Of a stretch of 64,000 nucleotides of DNA, positions 35,401 through 44,940 are shown in pieces; position 1 is the stretch's first letter, and every line of letters begins with the position of its first letter. This DNA comes from Spongilla lacustris (taxonomy: Eukaryota > Porifera > Demospongiae > Spongillida > Spongillidae). A model generated the notes under the pieces. That model was not told the DNA's origin. It did no database searches and worked only from the letters and a program-made list of their open reading frames with translations. Location of the stretch: contig OX442423.1 of assembly GCA_949361645.1 (NCBI GenBank), positions 1,415,183-1,479,182 of the forward strand. The letters run 5' to 3'. Both the position numbers and the translations under genes were made by a program.

Positions 35401-38400
35401 TACACACTGAGGGGACTGGAGGGTACACACTGAGGGGACTGGAGGGTACACATTGAGGGGACTGGAGGGTACACACTGAGGGGACTGGAGGGTACACACT
35501 GAGGGGACTGGAGGGTACACACTGCTGAGGGGACTGGAGGGTACACACTGAAGGGACTGGAGGGTACACACTGAGGGGACTGGAGGGTACACACTGAGGG
35601 GACTGGAGGGTACACACTGAGGGGACTGGAGGGTACACACTGAGGGGACTGGAGGGTACACATTGAGGGGACTGGAGGGTACACACTGCTGAGGGGACTG
35701 GAGGGTACACACTGAGGGGACTGGAGGGTACACACTGAGGGGACTGGAGGGTACACACTGAGAGAACTGGAGGGTACACACTGAGGGGACTGGAGGGTAC
35801 ACACTGAGGGGACTGGAGGGTACACATTGAGGGGACTGGAGGGTACACACTGCTGAGGGGACTGGAGGGTACACACTGCTGAGGGGACTGGAGGGTACAC
35901 ACTGAGGGGACTGGAGGGTACACACTGAGGGGACTGGAGGGTACACATTGAGGGGACTGGAGGGTACACACTGAGGGGACTGGAGGGTACACACAGAGGG
36001 GACTGGAGGGTACACACTGAGGGGACTGGAGGGTACACACTGAGGGACTGGAGGGTACACATTGAGGGGACTGGAGGGTACACACTGAGGGGACTGGAGG
36101 GTACACACTGAGGGGACTGGAGGGTACACACTGAGGGGACTGGAGGGTACACACTGAGGGGACTGGAGGGTACACACTGAGGGGACTGGAGGGTACACAC
36201 TAAGGGGACTGGAGGGTACACACTGAGGGGACTGGAGGGTACACACTGAGGGGACTGGAGGGTACACATTGAGGGGACTGGAAGGTACACATTGAGGGTG
36301 CCACCTCTCATTCACATGTATTTGATCCTCCACATTCAATTTATTTTATTCCCACTTCCCAGAGCACATTAAGTGGCACCAAAGCTCACCTCAATCCCCT
36401 CAGGGAATGCAGACGGTTGGTAGGAGAGGATGAGTTGCTTGAAGTCAGGGATTTGAAACAGCGACTGTATTTGAAAGATACGGATTTGAAACAGTGACTG
36501 TATTTGAAAGATAGGGATTTAAAACAGCGACTGTATTTGAAAGATAGGGATTTGAAACAGCGACTGTATTTGAAAGATAGGGATTTGAAACAGTGACTGT
36601 ATTTGGAAGAAAGGGATTTGAAACAGTGACTGTATTTGAAAGAAAGGGATTTGAAACAGTGACTGTATTTGAAAGATAGGGATTTGAAAGATAGGGATTT
36701 GAAACAGCGACTGTATTTGAAAGATAGGGATTTGAAACAGTGACTGTATCTGAAAGATAGGGATTTGAAACAGCGACTGTATTTGAAAGATAGGGATTTG
36801 AAACAGTGACTGTATCTGAAAGATAGGGATTTGAAACAGTGACTGTATTTGAAAGACAGGGATTTGAAACAGTGACTGTATTTGAAAGACAGGGATTTGA
36901 AACAGTGACTGTATTTGAAAGCCAATTTTAGCAACCAACTACAAGCACCCCCAATCACCTAACCCTCTTGATGGACCTGGGCCCTCTAGCCCATACACCA
37001 TGGACCCTCTAGCCCATACACCATGAACCCTCTAGCCCATACACCATGGGCCCTCTAGCCCATACATCATGGACCCTCTAGCCCATACACTATGGACCCT
37101 CTAGCCCATACACCTGGGTCCCCAGACCCATACATCATGGACCATACACTTGGGTCCCCAGACCCATACATCACGGACCCTCTAGCCCATACACCTGGGT
37201 CCCCAGACCCATACATCATGGACCCTCTAGCCCATACATCATGGACCCTCTAGCCCATACACCATGGACCCTCTAGCCCATACACCATGGGCCCTCTAGC
37301 CCATACACCTGGGTCCCCAGACCCATACATCATGGACCCTCTAGCCCATACATCATGGACCCTCTAACCCATATATCATGGAGCCTCTAGCCCATACATC
37401 ATGGGCCCTCTAGCCCATACATCATGGACCCTCTAACCCATATATCATGGAGCCTCTAGCCCATACACCATGGACCCTCTAGCCCATACACCATGGACCC
37501 TCTAGCCCATACACCATGGACCCTCTAGCCCATACACCATGGGCCCTCTAACCCATACACCATGGACCCTCTAACCCATACATCATGGACCCTCTAGCCC
37601 ATACATCATGGACCCTCTAGCCCATACACCATGGACCCTCTAGCCCATACACCTGGGTCCCCAGACCCATACCTGTATCACAGCACTGAACCAGCAAGTG
37701 TTGCCGACGTTCTTCAGCCCTACGGGGGTGTTTCCCTTCCTTTGGCGGTCATAGGGATTGAGAGGGTCAGCGCGCACCAGGATGCCCATCTTGCCCATGT
37801 GGTCTCTGTTGTCTGCCAGACTTGCTTCAAGGGCTCTATGGAGGGCCAAAGGAAGGAAAGGGGAGGAGAGGGAAGGGAGGAGGAAGAGAGGAAGGGGAGG
37901 AGGAAGAGAGGAAGGGGAGGAGGAAGAGAGGAAGGGGAGGAGGAAGAGAGGAAGGGGAGGAGGAAGAGAGGAAGGGGAAGAGGAAGAGAGGAAGGGGAGG
38001 AGGAAGGGGAGGGAAGGGGAGGAGGAAGAGGAAGGGGAGTAAGGAATGGAGGGAGAAGAGAGAGCAAGGGAGCAGGGTATGGAAGTAAGGGAATGAAAAA
38101 TAGTTAGATGTGTTTTTAACACAGCATCTGTGAGATTCAAATCATTGAAAATATTAATAGTATTAGTCGGAACAGCACTATTACATTTTCTGAATCCAAT
38201 AGCCCAGATGAATTATGCTATTTTTAGTACGTAATATAGAAACAAACAGCAAACCTGTATTGATCTAAAGTCAAGCAGGTTCTCTCTAGTTTTCCATCAT
38301 CTAAATTTGTTTGGTACACTTTATTTCTTGAGGCCATTTCAAATTGTACCTTTAGGCTTTGCCAGCCACCCAGTTGTAAGCTATATGGACCTGGTTATGG

Positions 38401-38992
38401 CACAAAAGCTTGTGCCTTTTTTTCATGTGGTGCCCAGACCCACCTAGTCATATACCTAGACTATGACTACACCTATAGTGTCATCCTGTGTGTGTACCAC
38501 AAAGTACCACAAGCAAGCCCCCTCCCTCCCCCTCCCCCCCCACCCCTTCGCCCCCACTAGAAAAAAATGGCTCATGTTAATACAAGGTATCTTTGTAATC
38601 AAGACTGCTGCTGCATACTGTTGCTCAAAATCCTGTTGGAATGCCATCCCTTTCCTAAACAGATACATGGAAGTGGTATGAGTGGGGCTTGCTTGCGGTA
38701 CTTAATGGTAATGACCTGATCAATGAATACAATTACACTTACATACATTACACATAGGCCCAATGTGCTTTAACCCCATCATCGCCACCACACCTCCCTA
38801 CCTACCAGGCCCAGCAAACGCACCTACTCAGCTCCTGGTCTTCCAGCGATATCCCTCCAGAACCTCCGCCACTACCGGCCTCCCCTCCACCTTTATCTCC
38901 TCCACCCACACCATCGACCCTCTGCATCTCCTGAATGCTGAGGGCCAGTGCCCTCTGTAGAGCATCGTCCTCCTGGGTGAGATCAATTGGAT
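23427..38992 (-). CDS. USP28: USP25/USP28-family ubiquitin-specific protease (5' end missing)
   Basis: Cysteine deubiquitinase. Eighteen exons (minus): 38824-38992, 37673-37835, 36390-36464, 34575-34664, 34304-34416, 34060-34234, 33523-33650, 29442-29537, 28842-29083, 27485-27973, 27165-27259, 26956-27069, 26515-26735, 25156-25231, 24804-24877, 24599-24734, 24325-24514 and 23427-23584. Phase closes at every junction, giving about 934 codons. The order follows USP28: [20 protein letters not shown] (UIM-like), the Cys box [55 protein letters not shown], a charged helix, the His box [30 protein letters not shown] and [10 protein letters not shown] helical C-terminal half follows, ending ALGVCL. 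Symbol USP28 stands for the pre-duplication USP25/28 orthologue. A roughly 60-residue insertion with CEQC sits between the His box and LKFNDIS. The UBA-containing N-terminal exon was not found; it should lie between 38993 and the assembly gap. Confidence 0.9.
23590..24240. repeat. 20-bp purine-rich minisatellite beside last USP exon
   Basis: About 30 copies of atgaggggagggaggaaggg. On the transcribed strand this is ctcccctcatcccttcctcc, an expanded polypyrimidine tract just upstream of the final acceptor at 23584. Confidence 0.96.
24880..25130. repeat. 23-bp minisatellite in USP intron
   Basis: About 10 copies of gggatgaggtatggggtaag plus ggt, adjoining the acceptor of the exon at 24877. Confidence 0.94.
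25330..25500. repeat. 23-bp repeat (aggactgctcccatctctat)
   Basis: About seven imperfect copies in the intron between USP exons 13 and 14. Confidence 0.9.
25690..26000. repeat. Minisatellite (aggatatgaggacatgaaca)
   Basis: About 11 imperfect units of 24-29 bp, same intron as the previous array. The interval 26000-26330 contains no exon that can be fitted in phase. Confidence 0.9.
26340..26475. repeat. 15-17-bp repeat (tgtgtactgtgggtatg)
   Basis: About eight copies, 40 bp from the donor of the USP exon 26515-26735. Confidence 0.92.
27335..27484. repeat. 22-bp minisatellite touching a USP splice donor
   Basis: About seven copies of ctcctcccaccttcccatca plus gg. On the transcribed strand each unit holds aaggtgggagg. 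This is similar to the true donor ATG/gtaggtgggagg at 27484. Confidence 0.9.
28005..28300. repeat. 24-bp minisatellite (cccccaatgtgagcacacac)
   Basis: About 12 copies in the USP intron just upstream of the His-box exon (27973). Confidence 0.95.
28380..28840. repeat. Two low-copy repeats in the same USP intron
   Basis: 28385-28490 repeats ccctcactgaccacaaccta about three times. 28680-28840 repeats catacatacaccattacact with aggaccatccctctc four times and reaches the donor at 28841. Between them no gene is seen. Confidence 0.8.
29755..30290. repeat. 28-bp minisatellite, left part
   Basis: About 19 copies of cagccagtattaacattagc plus acagggca in the USP intron between the coiled-coil exon (29442-29537) and the exon at 33523. 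It is interrupted by a transposon at 30291. Confidence 0.96.
30291..31478. mobile_element. Non-autonomous TIR transposon inserted in the 28-bp minisatellite
   Basis: A 1188-bp insertion begins ATAGATAATAGAGTAGGGGA and ends with the reverse complement of that sequence; identity continues through TTGGCAAC, 28 bp in all. The 9-bp sequence ggcacagcc is present on both sides (30282-30290 and 31479-31487) but only once per normal repeat unit, so it is a target-site duplication. Nine bases fit Mutator-like elements. The interior has no long ORF, so it depends on a transposase from elsewhere. Confidence 0.88.
31479..32920. repeat. 28-bp minisatellite, right part, with 140-bp higher-order structure
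   Basis: About 50 copies of the same unit as the left part. From about 31950 five monomer types recur in fixed order (gcacagggca, gcacagggca, aacacagggca, gcacatggta, aacacatggta). The result is a 140-bp higher-order repeat for about 900 bp. Confidence 0.93.
33070..33365. repeat. CA-rich repeat (cacagatacacatcacacac)
   Basis: About 15 imperfect copies of 17-20 bp. Variants continue to 33500 together with a short polyC run at 33396-33408. Confidence 0.93.
33651..33845. repeat. Minisatellite (ggggaggaggggcagtaaac) beside USP acceptor
   Basis: About seven imperfect units of 27-35 bp run up to the acceptor at 33651. On the transcribed strand they are pyrimidine-rich (ctgcccctcctcccc), resembling the real 3' splice site. 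33846-34059 shows no gene. Confidence 0.88.
34665..36300. repeat. 23-bp minisatellite made of a USP splice acceptor
   Basis: About 70 copies. On the minus strand the unit is cctccagtcccctcag followed by TGTGTAC. The real acceptor of exon 34575-34664 reads cctccagtcccctcag followed by TGTGTACAC, so each unit repeats the polypyrimidine tract, the AG and the first seven coding bases. Some units have 26 bp (extra cag). Period 23 makes every frame open and gives the false 697- and 574-residue ORFs. Confidence 0.96.
36465..36920. repeat. 33-bp minisatellite made of a USP acceptor plus exon start
   Basis: About 13 copies. On the minus strand each unit holds ctatctttcaaatacag followed by TCGCTGTTTCAAATCC (or TCACTG...), identical to the acceptor and first 16 coding bases of USP exon 36390-36464. 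The period is a multiple of three, so units read [11 protein letters not shown] in the frame of the exon. A TAA (36519) in the second-nearest copy limits in-frame extension. Confidence 0.95.
36960..37665. repeat. Minisatellite (ccctctagcccatacaccatgga) in USP intron
   Basis: About 30 units of 20-23 bp. A variant class (cctgggtccccagacccata) is interspersed. The array touches the donor of the Cys-box exon at 37672, and the variant class contains the donor sequence itself (cccatac followed by ctg on the plus strand). Confidence 0.93.
37850..38040. repeat. 18-bp purine-rich minisatellite beside the Cys-box exon
   Basis: About nine copies of ggaggaagagaggaaggg, pyrimidine-rich on the transcribed strand, next to the acceptor at 37836. 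The remainder of the intron (38041-38823) shows nothing recognisable. Confidence 0.93.
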
Positions 38993-39359
38993 CTGGGGAG
39001 GAGGGAGAAGGATAAGCTGAAATTGCCCCAAGGCCTACTCCCCCCCCCCCCCCCACAAAAGAAAATACCAAATCCTGGTCCTTTCCAGTCATATGTAAAA
39101 TGCATACCTCTCACACCCAATGAAGTGAAATATCTTAATAGTGCACACCAACACACCAACACTCTTCTAAGTCAATCAATTACAAACCTTCTCCCGAAAT
39201 GTTTGTGCATACAAAACATGAAGCAACTTTTTTCTTTAAAAAATATTAATAATAATAAAAACATTTCACCAAGTGACAGGTTTCACTAGCAGCAACATAA
39301 GAGCTCTTACATATACTAAGGGTGGCCAAGCGTACATAGTAAATAAGCCACAAGTCGGA

Positions 39360-41150
39360 ACAGGAGATGGGGAGAAGGGGAACATGTGAGAGAGACATCA
39401 GTAGATGGGGAGATGGGGAGAAGGGGAACATGTGAGGGAGACATCAGGAGATGGGGAGAAGGGGAACATGTGAGGGAGACATCAGTAGATGGGGAGAAGG
39501 GGAACATGTGAGGGAGACATCAGTAGATGGGGAGAAGGGGAACATGTGAGGGAGACATCAGTAGATGGGGAGAAGGGGAACATGGGAGGGAGACATCAGG
39601 AGATGGGGAGAAGGGGAACATGGGAGGGAGACATCAGGAGATGGGGAGAAGGGGAACATGTGAGGGAGACATCAGGAGATGGGGAGAAGGGGAACATGGG
39701 AGGGAGACATCAGGAGATGGGGAGATGGGGAACATGTGAGGGAGACATCAGGAGATGGGGAGATGGGGAACATGTGAGGGAGACATCAGGAGATGGGGAG
39801 ATGGGGAACACGGGAGGGAGACATCAGGAGATGGGGAGATGGGGAACATGTGAGGGAGACATCAGGAGATGGGGAGATGGGGAACATGGGAGGGAGACAT
39901 CAGGAGATGGGGAGATGGGGAACATGTGAGGGAGACATCAGTAGATGGGGAGAAGGGGAACATGTGAGGGAGACATCAGGAGATGGGGAGAAGGGGAACA
40001 TGTGAGGGAGACATCAGTAGATGGGGAGAAGGGGAACATGGGAGGGAGACATCAGGAGATGGGGAGATGGGGAACATGTGAGGGAGACATCAGGAGATGG
40101 GGAGATGGGGAACATGGGAGGGAGACATCAGGAGATGGGGAGAAGGGGAACATGTGAGGGAGACATCAGGAGATGGGGAGAAGGGGAACATGTGAGGGAG
40201 ACATCAGGAGATGGGGAGAAGGGGAACATGTGAGGGAGACATCAGTAGATGGGGAGAAGGGGAACATGTGAGGGAGACATCAGGAGATGGGGAGATGGGG
40301 AACATGTGAGGGAGACATCAGGAGATGGGGAGATGGGGAACATGTGAGGGAGACATCAGGAGATGGGGAGAAGGGGAACATGTGAGGGAGACATCAGGAG
40401 ATGGGGAGATGGGGAACATGTGAGGGAGACATCAGGAGATGGGGAGAAGGGGAACATGTGAGGGAGACATCAGGAGATGGGGAGATGGGGAACATGGGAG
40501 GGAGACATCAGGAGATGGGGAGAAGGGGAACATGGGAGGGAGACATCAGGAGATGGGGAGATGGGGAACATGTGAGGGAGACATCAGGAGATGGGGAGAT
40601 GGGGAACATGTGAGGGAGACATCAGGAGATGGGGAGAAGGGGAACATGTGAGGGAGACATCAGGAGATGGGGAGATGGGGAACATGTGAGGGAGACATCA
40701 GGAGATGGGGAGAAGGGGAACATGTGAGGGAGACATCAGGAGATGGGGAGATGGGGAACATGGGAGGGAGACATCAGGAGATGGGGAGAAGGGGAACATG
40801 TGAGGGAGACATCAGTAGATGGGGAGATGGGGAACATGTGAGGGAGACATCAGTAGATGGGGAGAAGGGGAACATGTGAGGGAGACATCAGGAGATGGGG
40901 AGATGGGGAACATGTGAGGGAGACATCAGTAGATGGGGAGAAGGGGAACATGTGAGGGAGACATCGCGAACATGGGAGGGAGACATCAGGAGATGGGGAG
41001 ATGGGGAACATGTGAGGGAGACATCAGGAGATGGGGAGATGGGGAACATGGGAGGGAGACATCAGTAGATGGGGAGAAGGGGAACATGGGAGGGAGACAT
41101 CAGGAGATGGGGAGAAGGGGAACATGTGAGGGAGACATCAGGAGAAGTCG
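39360..41150. repeat. 38-bp minisatellite (agatggggagaaggggaaca unit)
   Basis: About 47 copies, each agatggggagaaggggaaca followed by tgtgagggagacatcagg. Two diagnostic positions (aagg/atgg and catgtg/catggg) vary. One copy at about 40965 is truncated (acatcgcgaacatggg). 38993-39359 upstream holds a polyC run and no exon that could be fitted. Confidence 0.97.
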
Positions 41151-41154
41151 GAGT

Positions 41155-41520
41155 CAAGACATGGGGAGGAGGGGAGATGGGAAGGAGAGAAGGGGACATG
41201 GGGAAGAGAGAAGGGGACATGGGAGGAGAGAAGGGGACATGGGGAGGAGAGAAGGGGACATGGGGAGGAGAGAAGGGGACATGGGGAGGAGAGAAGGGGA
41301 CATGGGGAGGAGAGAAGGGGACATGGGGAGGAGAGAAGGGGACATGGGGAGGAGAGAAGGGGACATGGGGAGGAGAGAAGGGGACATGGGGAGGAGAGAA
41401 GGGGACATGGGGAGGAGAGAAGGGGACATGGGGAGGAGAGAAGGGGACATGGGGAGGAGAGAAGGGGACATGGGGAAGAGAGAAGTGGACATGGGGGGGG
41501 GGGGGGGGGGGGGGGACATG
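41155..41520. repeat. 20-21-bp minisatellite ending in polyG
   Basis: About 16 copies of gggaggagagaaggggacat ending with a run of about 21 G at 41494-41514. Confidence 0.95.
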
Positions 41521-41636
41521 GGGAAGAACATAAAACATTACCACACTTAGGAAGTGACAGGCAGACAATAAACTGATAGTGGAAAGTGCATGCATCAGAT
41601 GTACCAGTGTGTTTGTCACATGTACCAGTTTAGATG

Positions 41637-41836
41637 NNNNNNNNNNNNNNNNNNNNNNNNNNNNNNNNNNNNNNNNNNNNNNNNNNNNNNNNNNNNNNNN
41701 NNNNNNNNNNNNNNNNNNNNNNNNNNNNNNNNNNNNNNNNNNNNNNNNNNNNNNNNNNNNNNNNNNNNNNNNNNNNNNNNNNNNNNNNNNNNNNNNNNNN
41801 NNNNNNNNNNNNNNNNNNNNNNNNNNNNNNNNNNNN
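41637..41836. other. Assembly gap of 200 N
   Basis: Exactly 200 N, which is a conventional placeholder rather than a measured size. It follows a G-rich minisatellite that would be hard to sequence. Confidence 1.
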
Positions 41837-41846
41837 GTTTCTTCAG

Positions 41847-42691
41847 CAGACACACCACCTCAACAGCCTAGAGACATACCCTCAGCTGACCAGCCGTGCT
41901 GAGAGGATTGGCTTTCGTGTCACCAAGGTGGTGTACTGTGGGTACACAGCTTCCAAGGCCCTGCAGAACACACATGACACAGCCATCGAGACACGCACAC
42001 GCCTCAAGCTAGAGAAGGAGTCATCAGAGCAGGAGCAAAACCTGCGAGAGTTCAAGCTGAAGAGGGAGAAGGAACGCTCCAAACTAAGTGAGCCTATAGC
42101 ATTGTCGTTTGTGTCGATGCTGTGTGGGTGTGACTGCTGTGTGGTCCTACAGAGCAGGAGTTGGAGAGTCAGGTGCAGGACCACCAGCAGGAGCTGGGGA
42201 GGATGAAGCAGAAGGCGGAGCTTGAGATGGAGAAGTTGAGGCATGAGGCTCAGCTGAAGATGGATACAGCTCAGGTACCCAATATGGTGTTAGCACCTTG
42301 ATCACATGGCAATGTGGTTATTAGCGGTTATAAGCACCATGATCACATGGCAATGTGGTTATTAGCACCCTAGTCACATGACAATATCATACTATTAACA
42401 GCACCCTTGACAACCTTTGTTAGTTTAAAGGGCATGCTATGTGGCCTTTAGACACACAAGGTCATGTGATCTTATTTTCAGGCCGAGACAACAGTTGTGA
42501 TCAAGAAGGCGGAGCATGAGCAGAAGGGTGCCTTCATGCATCGGCTGAAGGGGCTGGGGGTGGATATGACCAAGTACACACTGAGCCTCATACCAGAGAC
42601 CGCAGTGCAGAAGGAAATTGTTGTCGGCCCCAGCAGCGGTGGACACCGAGTTCCCCCACCCCCCCCTCTCCCCCACCCCCCCAAAAAATAA
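41847..42691 (+). CDS. SPFH/band-7-like protein, C-terminal exons only
   Basis: Three exons: 41847-42087, 42153-42274 and 42482-42691, with consistent phase (AAA CTA A / AG CAG; GCT CAG / GCC GAG). The protein begins QTHHLNSLETYPQLTSRAER, with the IGFRVTKVVYCGYTASKALQ segment typical of the end of a band-7 domain. A long charged coiled coil follows (EIEQEQNLREFKLKREKE-like, MKQKAELEMEKLRHEAQLK), then KGLGVDMTKYTLSL and a proline-rich tail from a polyC run. Such proteins are membrane-associated scaffolds. The 5' exons would lie in or left of the gap but none is visible before it. AATAAA (42687-42692) overlaps the stop codon. The family call rests on remembered similarity. Confidence 0.6.
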
Positions 42692-42833
42692 AATTGTATG
42701 CCATTAACTTTAGTTAGCTGCTCAGCTAGCTAGCTCTGCCTATACCTACGATTATTGATTCATACAGCGTGTGCGCGATATACGCGCCGATATAGATCAT
42801 TAATTATTCATTATCGATACTTTCATAATTATA

Positions 42834-43126
42834 CAAGATATTAAAAAAACATTCTCTCTGAGAAAGTTGGTGGTATATAGGATTTGAAGGCAATGGTGGT
42901 GTAAAAAGGAAGGGAACAAGGGATCAACGATGATACGAATTTTTTTTTTAACAGTCCTATATTTATCACTTTAGTAGTACGTACATTTTACATTGCTAAA
43001 TATAGGACTGTTAAAAAAAATTCGTATCATCGTTGATCCCTTGTTCCCTTCCTTTTTACACCACCATTGCCTTCAAATCCTATATACCACCAACTTTCTC
43101 AGAGAGAATGTTTTTTAAATATCTTG
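42834..43126. mobile_element. Palindromic foldback element (arms about 130 bp)
   Basis: The left arm from 42834 (caagatattaaaaaaacatt) is mirrored to 43126. Internal landmarks such as gggatcaacgatgatacgaa and tcctatatttagc pair with their reverse complements. The loop is about 30 bp (tcactttagtagtacgtaca). Arms are almost identical, so it is young or maintained. Non-coding. Confidence 0.92.
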
Positions 43127-43158
43127 TTCCCTTCATTTTTTTTTTACATTGGGTTGCC

Positions 43159-44470
43159 TTAATGTTTAATCTCCAGGGAAAAATCCTTATTTAAGGATGT
43201 CATTATCCTTAAATAAGGATCGTCTTTTGCATTGCATACTTTTGCTAACCAAGCAAATTAGATAATATAAATGCTATTGGTCAATTGTATACTGATTAGC
43301 CTCCATAACAAACTTTAAATGATGTCAATATGATCAATGTACATATTTTAAAACAGGGATGAAGTGGCACATCCTTATTTAAGGATTGACACCATCCTTA
43401 AATAAGGATCACAACAGTAGAGGTTATTGACCTCAAAAACCATAGTGGTTTTAAAACTCTTGATTTTCTCTGATAGTCAGTTAACCCAGCTATACTCACA
43501 ACCTGATTCGTTGAAAAAATAACTTGTGGTTAATAAGTTATGAGCATTTACATCATAACACTTCAAAATTAATATCAAGCGTTTGTACGTGTACTGATGT
43601 AGATGCTATCTTCTGGTCAAACGCCAGCGTGGATGTATCCCTATAGCCTCGCTGAGACCAGTGCATGACCACGTGCACTACATGTGGTTGCGCTCCATTG
43701 AACAGACTGAGTGTGCTTTCTATTCCTATCATTTCATGCATACAGTACTATAGTACCCGGGCATGTACAATGGTGGATGGGGGGGGGGGGGGGGGTGGTT
43801 ACGGGAGATGTAGGAAGCGTTGCCAATTCTTAGCCCCAATTAATCAGACTCGAGGGGACCACGTCATTGCCTAGGCCTACTGTTGCTGCTGCCATAGATT
43901 ATGGAATTACGGTCACCTAGCTACACAGGCCTAGTGGCCCGCCTACATGTACGTAACGTCCCATCCATACTGAGGAATTACATCCGTCGTTTTCTGTGGC
44001 TCTCTCGGTAACTAAGCAGGGTTGCTTAGCTTGACTCTTTCGAGTGTATGCAATCAGTACCTGTACACTCAGTGACTGGCCGCGCGGTACGTACAATGTA
44101 CGTGAGTCGTGAGCCAGCGTATCGCCGTGGATATTTGTTCCACAGATGGGTCCATCTGATTCTGACAGTCTACATTCTACTCCTTCAGCTTTCAGAAACC
44201 TGCCCTTCCTTCGATTTGAGTTAATTGGCTCACTACTATATCGCCAACGGCAAATAGCAGCTTCGCCATAACGAGACTGTAATACCGGTTTTTGAGCAAG
44301 TCAAACCTGTTGTAATCGCGGCAGTAACGCTAATCTGCCTTATCTTGAATCTAGTTAATCACAATTCTAAAATAAAGCACCAAGTGTGCATCATTCTCTT
44401 AGAAAGTGGTCATCATCCTTATTTAAGGATGGCCATCCTTAAATAAGGATTCCGGGAGATTAAACATTAA
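43159..44470. mobile_element. TTAA-bounded TIR element with subterminal palindromes
   Basis: The ends are mirror images: TTAATGTTTAATCTCC then aatccttatttaaggat on the left, atccttaaataaggatt then GGAGATTAAACATTAA on the right (1312 bp). The 16-mer atccttatttaaggat is itself palindromic. It occurs as close pairs at 43184-43221, 43369-43409 and 44414-44451. TTAA at both ends recalls piggyBac, but the CCY that normally follows is absent, so the superfamily is open. There is no ORF with recognisable transposase. Confidence 0.75.
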
Positions 44471-44940
44471 TATAACCAGGTACCAGTATGACATTGTGTA
44501 CCTGCCCTCTAGTACAGGCAAGTGCATTCATCAGAACCTGTACTTGTATGTACATTTATGTAACTCAGAAATGTGATAGACCCATTTTTGGGTGAGGGGC
44601 CATTAGTAGTAGAGAGAAAAGGATCAGCCACTTATACCAGCTGTGCAGAAGTACCCACCAAAATGCTATGTCCAGCTGTAGCAACACTGAACATGTCACT
44701 GCCTAGCAACATCACGTTTTGTGGTTTGTTTCTGACTGTATGGAAGCAAACACTTATAAACTCCTGGGGTTACCTTCTTTGTGATTTTATTCAATTGCCA
44801 TTGAGGATAGGTCCCCCATATATGCCTCAGACATATATGTATTATCCACTCAAGGTGGAGGGTATCATGAGGCCCAATCTCACTCATTGTCGCCTATTTT
44901 AGGCAAATGAATCTGCTTGGACAATCAGTTGATAACACAC

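Noticed and set aside
34218..36311. 697- and 574-residue minus-strand ORFs of [17 protein letters not shown] repeats
   Set aside because: Product of a 23-bp minisatellite that is open in all frames; true USP exons flank it with perfect phase.
39489..41550. Repeat ORFs (MGRRGTCEGDIRRWGEGEH)
   Set aside because: 38-bp minisatellite; frames open only in short pieces and variants follow DNA, not codon, units.
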